Of a stretch of 64,000 bases of DNA, positions 22,701 to 32,436 are shown piece by piece. Under the pieces are notes generated by a model. The model saw only the letters and a list, made by a program, of their open reading frames with translations. It was not told where the DNA came from and searched no databases. The position numbers and the translations under genes were made by a program. The DNA is from Verticillium longisporum. Lineage: Eukaryota > Ascomycota > Sordariomycetes > Glomerellales > Plectosphaerellaceae. Location of the stretch: NCBI GenBank assembly GCA_019188255.1, contig JAETXT010000003.1:3596001-3660000 (forward strand). The letters run 5' to 3'. Within the stretch, counting starts at the first letter, position 1. Each line of letters starts with the position of its first letter.

Positions 22701-24180
22701 ATCGTTATTATTATTCAACTCTTAATATAGTACCGTTATACTCTCCGGGTCTAGTAGGATCTTCTATCTTACCGAGGGTTAAAGTCTAGGGCCTTATAAT
22801 GCCCTAGCTTCCTCCTTCTTAGCTAGGTCGCTAATTAATAGTTAGCTATTTCGGATATCTAGGTATATATTTACTTCCTATAGCTATAGTAAGCCTAATA
22901 TTAGTTATATTCTATAGGACCTATAGAAGTCTAGCCTAACGATAGCCTAAATATCTCTCTATAGGCTATCTATAATTACTTTAAATACTATGAAGTCTCA
23001 TATAGGGGTTATATTCCTATCTAAGGTAATAATATATAAACCCCCTAGTCCTATAGATAAAAGACTATACCTAGGGATCTAATAGAAATTAATAATAGCT
23101 AGGGAGATTATATTAACCTCCGAGCCTTAATCTACCTATATAGAATTAAGTAGTATTAGGAATCTAATTATCTTCCCTCTAACCTTAATAATAATTATAT
23201 AATCTACTTAATAGGGTCTAGTAGTTATATATAGTCTAGGTATTATATCTAGCCCAGTTTACTTCTAGAATCCTAGAAGTAGTCCCTTAGCTTCTAGTAA
23301 ACCTAATATAATATAAGTCTTAGAATTACTCCCTTTCCTAATAGTATATTTACGGAGATACTTAATTATATCTAGGGATATCTACATAATCTCTATAAGA
23401 TTTACTTAGGCTATAAATCTCTTAAAGAAGGCTAGGTAATTAAATAATATTACTCCGTCCTATCTAATAATAGGTACTAGTCCGTCCTAGCGAGGCTTCC
23501 TAGTCTTATAGGTTACTCGAGCTATTAGTCCCTTATCCCTAATAGTCGCCTTAGGGCATATAGCTACTATATCGGTAAGGTCTTCTAGTAATACTCTACG
23601 TCTAAAAGGCTAGCTAGGTAGCTCTAGTAGCGCCTAGGATCCCCTTATAGGTCTAAGCATACTAAACTCTAATCGTACTTCCTTAGAGGTAGTTAGTAAA
23701 CGGGCTTTACGCTTCTTTCTAGTTAAAGGTCTAATAGCTATTAAGAATATTTAAATTATAATAGAATCTAAGATATCTTTAATTACTTCCGGATTAATAT
23801 AAGTAACTTTATTATTAAACTCTACTCTATAAGAATAAGAATCTATTATAGTATTAATAACTAATAATATAGTAGTAATATCCTATAGTTAAGCTAGGTT
23901 ATTATCTCTAGAACTAGATAATTCGACCTCTAGGATAGTCCCTACCTCTATTAATTATATATAGAGTATATTATCTCCTAGGGTTAGACTTATACTTATA
24001 AAGGCTATATTAGATATAGTACTTCGGGCCTCGATATTCTTCTAGTATAGGATATCTACTTCCTATTACTATAATTATAGAGCTATAGGGTTATACTTCC
24101 TAATAAGAGGGGTATATCCTTTAATACTATAGCTATAATATATTATTCTTACTTAGCTATTAGCTTTAATTAATAATTAT
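19741..24180 (-). pseudogene. gypsy gag-pol relic (protease, reverse transcriptase, integrase)
   Basis: Read from high to low coordinates. A zinc-knuckle-like segment lies at about 24,080-24,160, with Cys and His codons turned to Tyr. A protease motif VD*GSEVNIIS is at about 23,100-23,145. Reverse transcriptase is at about 21,660-21,945, with segments like AKYRLIFNYNY and SVLDLKYAY*SIRVY. The integrase core is at about 19,741-19,976, with GINYLGPF, ILVLVDYFSRFT and a second Asp region LDTSLAF. Nearly every interruption is a TAG or TAA where the family has Trp or Gln, which is what C-to-T change at CpA on both strands produces. The domain order identifies a Ty3/gypsy element. Nothing can be expressed from it. 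Confidence 0.85.
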
Positions 24181-26386
24181 ACTCTATTAATAAATAGGTT
24201 AATTAATTATAATAACGATCGACGGCTATCCTAGCTTTATTACTATTATAGGACTAGTTAAGCTTAAATTAGAGGGCGCTATTAATACTATTACTATATA
24301 AATAGCTTAGGAGCGAATAACCCTTATAGTCTAGACTATTATAGCCTATAGTATAGGGTAAATAGAATCTAATATACCTAAATAGCTAGTTTAACCCCTT
24401 AATAACTTCCTATTATACTAAGTAATACTATAGTAGGTACTAGGAGGGCTAGCCGCTAAGTAAAGCTCTAAGGCTATAGGATTATAGATACTATAGCTTA
24501 AGTAAAGTTAATAGGCTAATATTATATAAAAGCTTACTTCTAGAATATCTAGATCTATTAAGGGATAGAGTAAATAACTCTAGTAAATATAATAGCTATT
24601 AAGGGGGATATATTACTATCCTATTAATTATTAAATAATAGGAGTCTATAAAACTTAGCTAAGGCTCATTCTATATTCTTACTTTACTATACTCGTACTA
24701 TTTACTTAATAAAGTTAATCTTAATCTACTCCGCCTAGGCCTTTATAATTAATTTCCGATCCTTAATAATCTATTTAACGTATTTAATAAATATATAAAT
24801 ATCCTATAAACCTTCTACTTATATAGCTAATTTTTTGACTAACTCCTAGTAGAATACTAGGTCCTATATTCCCTATATAAATTAATATACGACCTAGGCT
24901 AAGTAATTATATTCTAGGATAGATAGAGATATAGATCTAGGGTCTCCTAAGTTACGGCCTCTAGTATATCTTAGAAAAGCTTAAGCTCTAAGGTAATATC
25001 TATTAAGGGCCTCTCCTAGATATTATTCTAAGATAGTAAATTCATTATTAACTATCTCGGCTACGATAGCTAGAAATCGCTCTTTTAATAAGGTTTCTAT
25101 AAAGAGAGCTTCTATAAGTCTAGGGTTAGGATAGTCTAGGGCGTTTCTTATAATAGTATAAGAGTCTAGGAATATAGCTATAAGCCTATTATATAGTCGA
25201 TCTACTATAGAGAGGTATTACTAAGGGTTAAAGGGAGTCTATCCTATATAATCGAACTTATACCTTAGCTAATTAATTTACTTAATTATTAATTATTTAT
25301 TATCGAATATATTATAATTAATAAAAATAGGAAGTCCTATTATAATTATAATATTAGAGATCGGTCGTTATAGTAGATTAGGTTTAGGATAATTAGTAAA
25401 CCTTAGAATAGCGAACTTTAGAGGGTTAAGGGCTTCTTAGTAATCTAGACTCGAACCTTAATAGAGGGGAATTACTATTTAATAATAGATAGTTAGTTCT
25501 TAATAGTAAGGAACGCTCTCTTAATAAGAGAGAATAGTTAATTCTAGATAGCTAGCGATTAAAGGTACTAAAGGAGAGGATATTAATATAAAAGGATAAG
25601 GTTATAATAATAATACTTTAATAGAAGTAATATTATCGTTATTCTAACTTTAACTTTATAGATATAATAGCTCTAGACCTCTATAATTAGACCTTAATAT
25701 AACTAATAATAAGAAAAGTATAGATAAAGGATAGATAGATAGCTTAGAAGTAGGAGATCCCCTAGAATTTAGTTTTATCGGAGCCTAAGAATTAATAGAC
25801 TAGGTAGGTATAAACTAGCTAAATATTAAGGAAGTTAAAGTTAAGGGATAAAAGGAGGAAGGTTTAGTCTATAAGATATTTTACTAGCTACTTTATCGGT
25901 CCGATTACTAAGAAGTACTTACTTCTAGATATAAGAGACTAATTAGTCCTACTACTATACCTAGGTCTATTTACTCTTATTTATTAAACTAGTCCTATAT
26001 ATATAATTAATAATTAAGGCCTATACTATTAGCTAGGTCTAATAGGGCTATTAGGGTCGATAATAATATCTCTAGTACGAATCCTATAATGAAATCCTAT
26101 TAATAGGAGTCCTATAGTCTTATATATCGATTCGAGTTAAATAGGGATAAGGAATATATATCTCTAATAATATATTAAATATATAGGGATAATAATATTA
26201 TTATTAACCCTTTATTATCTAGTATTATAGGTATTTAAGGGCGTATTATAGTATATTCGATAAGATTAATTAATAATACTATAATAGGTACGCTTCTAAC
26301 TTCTCAGGGTAAATAGTACGTAAGTAATAGATATCCTCAGGTAAGAGACTAGGTCGGAACTAATCAGAGGCCCTACTATAGTCACT

Positions 26387-26555
26387 AGAAATAGGAATCA
26401 ATAGAATTGCATAAGGAATAGGGGTTCAAGTATGGATATATTAGTTAAGTATAGTATTTGCTTAAAAATGGGTCTCCCAGTGGATCTTCAATATTGTGTG
26501 CCCCCGTCAACTGCATACCCCCCTTGCAAGGCACACATCCAACCCCAGTCTCCCA
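26387..26555 (-). repeat. LTR of the RIP-damaged gypsy element, right (5' on the element)
   Basis: Pairs base for base with 11,085-11,253. In this copy the inner (left) part carries the mutated states and the outer part is unmutated, the mirror image of the other LTR. Confidence 0.8.
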
Positions 26556-26560
26556 GGACC
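26556..26560. repeat. target-site duplication GGACC, right copy
   Basis: GGACC directly follows the right LTR and matches 11,080-11,084. Confidence 0.7.
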
Positions 26561-26863
26561 AACCCTGAATGGGCGACGGATAATTGGAGCAGCCGTCAAC
26601 CGCCGTCATTGGTCAATCGAGAATACAAGGCGGTGAGACGTGGGGAAACCGCACTTGGCGGCACTCCTTCCCGTTTTTGGGATCTCCAGCCCCGCCACTC
26701 CTCACTACGACCCTCAGTAGGAATCAACCAACACCTGTCCTCCTCCAATCCATCACGACATCAAAAGACAGCCTCGTTTTTCCTACGACTTCCTGAAACC
26801 CGTCCCCCTGATCCGAAACCCACTCATCTGCCCTCCCGACGACCGACTACACCCACAGCAACC

Positions 26864-27881
26864 ATGCAGGGTGCCCTCCTTTCTTTTGGCCTGCTGGCCT
26901 CCACAGCATTCAGCTTCGTCGCCGCCGACGGCCTGAAGATCGACAAGACGCTCGAGGTCGAGTGCGAGCGCAAGACCGTCAAGGGCGACCGCATCAGCGT
27001 ACACTACCGCGGCAGCCTGCAAGACGGCGGCAAGGAGTTCGATGCCAGTGCGTGACCGTTGCCCCGTGTTTTTGCCCAGCTGGCGCCCCGAAGCCGCCTT
27101 TGCCCCCAGCTCTCCTCGCCTCAATTGGGCCTAACCACCCCACGCTGTCTGCCCGAATCGGCAGCAAGAGGATTGGAACTGGAACAGCGAGGCGAACTGC
27201 CAGGACGGGTTGGGGAATGATGGATGGACTGACAATCTCCGTTCGCGCAGGCTACAACCGCGGCCAGCCCTTCAACGTCAAGATTGGCGCCGGTCAGGTC
27301 ATCAAGGGGTCCGTCGATCCGCGCTTCCCCTACCTTCACCCCCCCCGGTGCCGTTGGTGGCATGGAAGAGAATCAGACGACTGACGGACAGGACATGACA
27401 GCTGGGAGGAGGGTCTTCTGGACATGTGCATTGGCGAGAAGAGGACGCTGACCATCCCCTCTGACATGGGCTACGGTCCCCGCGGCATGGGTCCCATCCC
27501 CGGCGGCGCGACGCTGAGTATGACGCCCCCTCCTTCTGCCCTTTTACCCGACGAGCAAGAGCAGCAGGCCCCGCCCTGGTTCCTTGTCGGGGAAGCGGCA
27601 ACATTGCCCCCCCGCATGCAGTTTCGCCCGGCTAACGAAAGCGTCACACGCCAGTCTTCGAGACGGAGCTCATGGGCATCGACGGCGTCGAGAAGCCCGA
27701 GAAGATCGTTGTCAAGCTGCCCAAGGAGGAGGAAGTCAAGGAGGAGGTAAAGGAGAAGGCTGAGGAGGCGGCCGAAGGGATCGCCCAGAAGGTGGCCAGC
27801 GTCGTTGGCGAGGCGGCCGAGGCTGTCAAGACGGTTGTCGCTGACGGTACCGACGACAACCAGGAGCACAACGAGCTGTAA
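26864..27881 (+). CDS. ER-lumen FKBP-type peptidyl-prolyl isomerase (FKBP2-like), 194 residues
   Basis: Four exons: join(26864..27047, 27251..27308, 27402..27517, 27655..27881). The introns have GT..AG ends and the last two show CTGAC or CTAAC branch sites. The protein begins with a signal peptide (hydrophobic stretch to about residue 20, ..FVAADG), followed by a single FKBP domain: [60 protein letters not shown]. Such enzymes catalyse proline cis-trans isomerisation in secretory-protein folding. An acidic, Lys/Glu/Ala-rich helical tail follows and the last four residues are HNEL, a variant of the HDEL/KDEL retrieval signal, which places the enzyme in the ER. The FKBP core residues all look present. 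The gypsy LTR lies 308 bp upstream of the start codon, inside what should be the promoter. Confidence 0.95.
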
Positions 27882-28320
27882 GCTCGCTTGGAACAAGACG
27901 ATCACCATCCAAACGGAACGCAAGACCACGGTGCAGTTGGGCTGAAACGACATGAAAAGAAAAAGAATTGAGACATAGATCAACAATACACGAGGCGATT
28001 CCCGCCCTTTTGGACCGACAAGACGTCATGGTGCTTCATTCAGAGAGTCTTCTACACACCCTGGACACCAGAAAGACTTGTGGATACAGACCGCACAAGT
28101 TGGGCGATGAGATTGGGTGACACGGTAGGTGATGAGCTGCATGTCAAGGCGCAGCAAATGATCACATCTCAAGCCGGGTAGTACAAGGTCCAAGGATCAA
28201 GGTTTGACATTAAGTGTATCTCTACATGGTATACCCCCATTCGCGATTGTCATACAAGCGTTCAGACTGATGTCATTCTAGGCACACCCAGAAACATATC
28301 AGATTATTACGCCTTTCTCT
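27882..28320. other. intergenic, between converging genes
   Basis: 3' flanks of the FKBP and Rds1-like genes. No open frame or structured element stands out. Confidence 0.6.
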
Positions 28321-29718
28321 TCAGCCAGCCTGGTACAAAGCCAGGGCGGCAACGTGCGGGTTGATCTGCGTCAGGTTGTAAGGCGTCACGTAGAGCGGCT
28401 CGTCCGTCAGCGCGAGGAACAGGGTGCCGTTGAGGGCGGGATCGCCCTCAATGGTCGACACGTTGGGCTGAATGGTGTACGCCGTGCGGTCCTCGAGGCT
28501 GACGTTCAGCAGGGGCGAGTAGGTGACGTTGAGCTGCGACACCCAGGCGGCGAACTTGGGCTCGCACACCTCGGTCGCCGTGATGTAGCTGTTGTTGGGA
28601 CCGACGGGAGAGCCAGGGGCATCCCACTGCAGGAAGACCTGGCGGCCCGGATAGGAGAGCGGCGTGGTACGGTTGCGGGAGATGGCGGCACCGCAAAACT
28701 CGCCGACCTCAGTGGCGTTGATGCAGGCGTCCTCGGGCTCAATGTCGGCCGTCGACAGCGTGTTGGCGTAGCCGCCCGTCGTCTCGTTCCAAACGTTGGC
28801 GCCGTCGATGCGGGCCGGGTTCGGCTGGTTGAGGACGTGCAGCGACGGGAAGTTTTGCCAGATGAGGCGCTGGGTGTCGGCCGGGCAGCTCGAGATGTAC
28901 GGCGCCAGCAGGGTCCAGGCCCAGGACTGCGGGATGCCGACCTCGAACCACACGGGCATGGGGAACAGGCCGCTGAACTGGCGGAAGATGAGCTGCTGGC
29001 GCGCCTCGGTCGTGATGCTCTGCAGCAGGATCTGCGCGGCCGGACCCGAGTTGAGGTGCGGCAGAAAGCCGTAGACGCCCGACTCGCCCCAGCGTGTCAG
29101 CTTCTGGCTGAAGTCGAGGTACTCGCGCAGGTTAGAGACGGGGTAGTTGTAGGTGCACTGCTTGGGCGCGTTGGGACCCAGCATGTTGGTCAGGACGGTA
29201 GCGTGGCCGACCTCCTGCTCGGCCATGAACTGGAGCAGATAACGGTCCTCAGCCGTGAGGTTGTAGGCGTCAAACTCCTCCTCGGAGAAGGTGGCGAGAC
29301 CCCAGTGGAAGAGGTCGAGCTCAATCCACTCCTGGTAGAGCGCCAATGAGAGGGACTGGTAGTCGAAGTCGCTGTTGACGCGGTAGACGGGCGCTGACCC
29401 GTTGGTGCCGATGCCGCCGGACGGGGTGTACGGTGCCGGCTGGTCGCCATGCAGCTTACCGTCGGCGGGATACTTGTAAGCGTCGGGGCCGGGAGGCAGG
29501 GGCTCGATCGATGGCGCAAGCACTTTGGTCGATAGGGCGCCCGTCGTCGTCGGCGTGCCCTCGTACGGACCATGGGAGGTCACGTTGGTGTGGGGAATGG
29601 CCGGGTTTGTGAAGGTCGCCTCGGCGCTGACAGTTGTCTGGGCCTCAGACACATACGGCGCTGCAAGAGCGCCTTGGGCCAGGGCGAAGAGCCCGGCGCC
29701 TTGAATGAGTCTTGTCAT
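28321..29718 (-). CDS. secreted Rds1-like stress-response protein with ferritin-like domain, 465 residues
   Basis: An intronless frame from the ATG at 29,718 (MTRLIQGAGL..) with a cleavable signal peptide ending near residue 19 (..GALAAPYV). A Pro/Thr-rich linker runs to about residue 105. A ferritin-like helical region follows with ALYQEWIELDLFHWGL and FMAEQEVGHATVL, i.e. an E-x-x-H-type helix pair (about 125-190). The rest matches the overall plan of the fungal Rds1 family, whose S. pombe member is induced by nutrient and temperature stress; the biochemical role is unknown. Several N-glycosylation sequons (NVT, NGS, NLT, NRT, NVS) fit secretion. Strong third-position GC bias produces a long antisense frame that I regard as a shadow. 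Confidence 0.92.
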   Translation of the reverse strand: MTRLIQGAGLFALAQGALAAPYVSEAQTTVSAEATFTNPAIPHTNVTSHGPYEGTPTTTGALSTKVLAPSIEPLPPGPDAYKYPADGKLHGDQPAPYTPSGGIGTNGSAPVYRVNSDFDYQSLSLALYQEWIELDLFHWGLATFSEEEFDAYNLTAEDRYLLQFMAEQEVGHATVLTNMLGPNAPKQCTYNYPVSNLREYLDFSQKLTRWGESGVYGFLPHLNSGPAAQILLQSITTEARQQLIFRQFSGLFPMPVWFEVGIPQSWAWTLLAPYISSCPADTQRLIWQNFPSLHVLNQPNPARIDGANVWNETTGGYANTLSTADIEPEDACINATEVGEFCGAAISRNRTTPLSYPGRQVFLQWDAPGSPVGPNNSYITATEVCEPKFAAWVSQLNVTYSPLLNVSLEDRTAYTIQPNVSTIEGDPALNGTLFLALTDEPLYVTPYNLTQINPHVAALALYQAG

Positions 29719-31076
29719 GGTGGTCGTGGTGGTGATGCAAGAGACGAAGATGGTCAGATGCAGATGTCGTGATGTCGGCGCTCTTCAAACCATGGTCTTC
29801 TCGAGAACAAACCATACCTTACTTATACTCAACGCTGGCCTGCAGCTCCCCACCGATCTATCAGGTTGAGCTCCCAGATCAGGATCCATACATCGGCGCT
29901 ACATCTGAACAATCGGCAGGACAAACCTCGCGACATCGGGGATTAGAAAGTGGTGAGCTCAGTGACGACGTCGGCTCTCGTCATGGATCAGTCACTGCCC
30001 GCCGTCAAGACGCAGTGAAGACGCGTCCATTTTGGTGAGTACCACCTTTGATGCTACGCCCATGAGGTCCAAGAGGAAGCGGCAGTTGATGACGGTCCTA
30101 GACTGAGTCAAGCTTTCTGTTGCGTCGGACCCGGGATTAAAGCTCCGTGTCGGGCAAAAGCCCATGCAAAGACCTTTTCCCCCTGGTCGCGACGTTGATG
30201 ACGGCCACGACTCTAGATGGGCCGCGCACATCCCTCTCCGTCAAAATCTCACCGATTCCTAGAAGTCTGAGCACTGGGGATAGCGAGAGCAGTTGTCCCG
30301 ACCGGGCTTTGTTCCGGAGTGTTTGTTGCGACCTCCCGTCCGGGCCCATTTCCGGCCCAATCACGCAGCTCGGTGACGACAAGACGCTGGAAATCGATGA
30401 CGGCACAATTATACAACGATCATCGCACAACCGGCATCGCAACCCATTCTTCCAGTCGAAATGACTGTGCTCACAACGTGGGATACAGCGGCATCCCTTG
30501 TCTGATCTCGTGGCTGCAAGCTGCGTCTAACAGCTGAATGACATGTCATCTGTCGTGTTCCTGGTGCTCCCTCGTCCGTGGCCTCGGCTGCGCTTTACAC
30601 CTCCTCGGCATTGAGCTCGAAATGAAGCTTGGAGCTGGAAGCTCGGAGCTCGGCGGTCAGGGATCGGAGCTCGAAGCCACGGCATGACCGGCGCCCACCA
30701 TTAGACTGTCTTCCTGATGTACTCATCAACCCGGAACATTGGCTCCTGCCTTTACAACGCACATTGTCTTCTTTTCGGAGCTGTCAGTACCAAGAGCTTC
30801 GCCTGGCATCACTATGCCCCTGGCTTTGAACGCAAATGAATTGTTTGTTGAGCTTCATTAGGGCCCGTATTCGGCCAGGAGGCCTTTCATCGATTCCTGA
30901 GCCAAGGCTACAACAAAGCTCATCCATGACCTGTACCAGTGTCTGACCATGCAATTCGAGAGTCAAAAATGAGGCAAAGCAATATGATGGTTCGGACCAA
31001 AACCGATTTTCAACGAGAAAAGCTTGGACTACATACCCGTGAGCAGAGCTGTATCTGTTTGGACCTATTTTTAAAC
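29719..31076. other. intergenic region
   Basis: 1.36 kb between two minus-strand genes. The left part should be the Rds1-like promoter. No supported coding region; a short GAGCTC-rich cluster lies at about 30,613-30,676. Confidence 0.5.
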
Positions 31077-31745
31077 TCAGCAGAATGAATAATCAGTCTG
31101 TTGATCCACTGCACCGCTGACTGCCTCCTCAAGATGCTTCTTTTCGGCTTGTCTGCATCTCGCCTCATCCCAGATCTCTTGTGTCACTGAGCAGATCAGC
31201 CTGATCCGGCTCTTTGGACAGACTCCAAAATCCCAGTCATACATTCCAAACCAGTGTTTCAGGTCATACCCATACAAGATATCGAGACTTTTCAGGGCTT
31301 TGAGCTCCCTCATCATGGGCATCCCTTCCTCTTCAAAATCCTCGTGGTTGTAAACCTCCATTCTCAAGTGGCGGATGAGGGGCCTCTCCTCCGGCGAAAA
31401 CCAGACGAGGCTCTCGCTGCACTGGATAGTGTCGGCGGCAAAATCGACCCATACGTAGTCTTGCTTACTTTCAGGTGCCGAGGCAAACTGACTGGCAAAA
31501 GCCTTACGGTACGAGGGTAGCTGTCGTGCTTCGCAGCAAGCGTGAAGGACGGCTGGCACGGGCGTCCGAGATGTGAAGAGTTCGTGGCCTACCATTGCTC
31601 CTCCTTCGTGGCCTACCATTGCTCCTCCTTCGTAAGAGTAGCAGCTGATGCCGAGTATCATCACCCGTCGAGGCTCGGCGGCGAGGTTCCAGATGTGAAG
31701 ACGCAGCTCGGTGGGTAGTCGTGAGAATGGATGGAACATTGTCAT
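31077..31745 (-). CDS. 2EXR-domain protein, 222 residues
   Basis: I start at the ATG at 31,745 (MTMFHPFSRLP..), because the family characteristically begins with a hydrophobic FxxFxxLPxELRLxIW motif, seen here as FHPFSRLPTELRLHIW. The open frame continues 39 codons further upstream (to 31,862) but that part is basic and low-complexity. The 2EXR domain (about 120 residues) is abundant in filamentous fungi; its function is unknown. Recognisable family features are the VPAVLHACCEAR segment and the VDFAADTIQ segment. An in-frame 24-bp tandem duplication gives GGAMVGHE twice near residue 45. No signal peptide or membrane helix; probably cytoplasmic or nuclear. Confidence 0.85.
   Translation of the reverse strand: MTMFHPFSRLPTELRLHIWNLAAEPRRVMILGISCYSYEGGAMVGHEGGAMVGHELFTSRTPVPAVLHACCEARQLPSYRKAFASQFASAPESKQDYVWVDFAADTIQCSESLVWFSPEERPLIRHLRMEVYNHEDFEEEGMPMMRELKALKSLDILYGYDLKHWFGMYDWDFGVCPKSRIRLICSVTQEIWDEARCRQAEKKHLEEAVSGAVDQQTDYSFC
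31584..31631. repeat. 24-bp tandem duplication inside the 2EXR gene
   Basis: Two perfect head-to-tail copies of a 24-base unit beginning gtggcctaccattg. The unit is a multiple of three, so the frame is kept. Confidence 0.9.
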
Positions 31746-32436
31746 AGTGGCGCTCACGTTTATGGTGTGCAGTATCAGAACCGACTTTGGCGAGCGTGGC
31801 TTCCGGGACTTTTGGAGGGGTAGATGGCTATGTTGACTTCCAGGTAGGGCTCGCTGCTTCACTGGCCAAGGTAACTTAGGCGCCTGGCAACGAGGGGATT
31901 CATGCCCAGCATCCTTCAGGTTGGCTTATTAATCCATTTGATCCTTCCTCGGCTAGGGCATTTACCTAGAAAGAAGTGTGAGGAATCTGTTGTTAGGAAC
32001 ATCGCTGGCCAGCAGATCACCCCGTCGACAACCTGTGTTGAGAAGGTCCCGATTGTCGCCCCCCTTTGCGAGCATGTTATCGCTGGAAATTGTTTCTTGA
32101 CCACGAGACATAGCGGCGGCTTATGCCGAGTGGAGCATCTGGCCGGGTGTAGTGGAGCCAAAGACCCCTGTTCCGCTTCCGCTTCCGTGTCCGCCGGTGA
32201 ACCAGATGGGTGTGCCGCATGATGAAGTATTCGGCCTTGACAATATGAGCTCCACTGCTTGATGATACCATGAAGTGCCGGAAACACCTCATCCCGTGGC
32301 AGATGTCTCCATATGAGATTTGGCAGTGGCTACTTTAGCTTCAAGCTCCCATGCCACCTGAACGAGCCCCTCATATGAATCTGGACGCAACACTGAACTA
32401 TTCTCTGCTCAATAACAGACCCGTACTGACGATACC
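31746..32436. other. intergenic, divergent promoter region
   Basis: Lies between the divergently read 2EXR and arylsulfotransferase-like genes. No further gene seen. Confidence 0.5.

Larger units (their letters stand above)
11085..26555 (-). mobile_element. Ty3/gypsy LTR retrotransposon, RIP-destroyed, with a nested copia element
   Basis: The block is bounded by 169-bp LTRs and a GGACC duplication. Without the nested copia element it is about 9.0 kb, a normal size for a fungal gypsy element. It is extremely AT-rich, almost lacks CA and TG dinucleotides, and between 18,223 and 26,386 is saturated with TAA and TAG in all frames: the signature of RIP acting on CpA. Conceptual minus-strand translation still shows protease, reverse transcriptase and integrase in gypsy order (PR-RT-IN). 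Just inside the right LTR the ancestral minus-strand sequence would begin TGGTGAC, a plausible tRNA primer site. The right LTR ends 308 bp before the FKBP start codon. Confidence 0.85.

Noticed and set aside
11085..26555. A Starship or other giant DNA element between 169-bp direct repeats
   Set aside because: No tyrosine recombinase captain or cargo genes. The ends, PR-RT-IN order and 5-bp duplication fit LTRs of a gypsy element.
26432..27055. Open frame running from the gypsy LTR into FKBP exon 1
   Set aside because: The upstream part is LTR and promoter. The signal peptide begins at the ATG at 26,864, so the extension is not part of the protein.
28354..29349. Long open frame (331 codons) antisense to the Rds1-like gene
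   Set aside because: A by-product of strong third-position GC bias in the real gene; no domain and opposite to a well-supported secreted protein.
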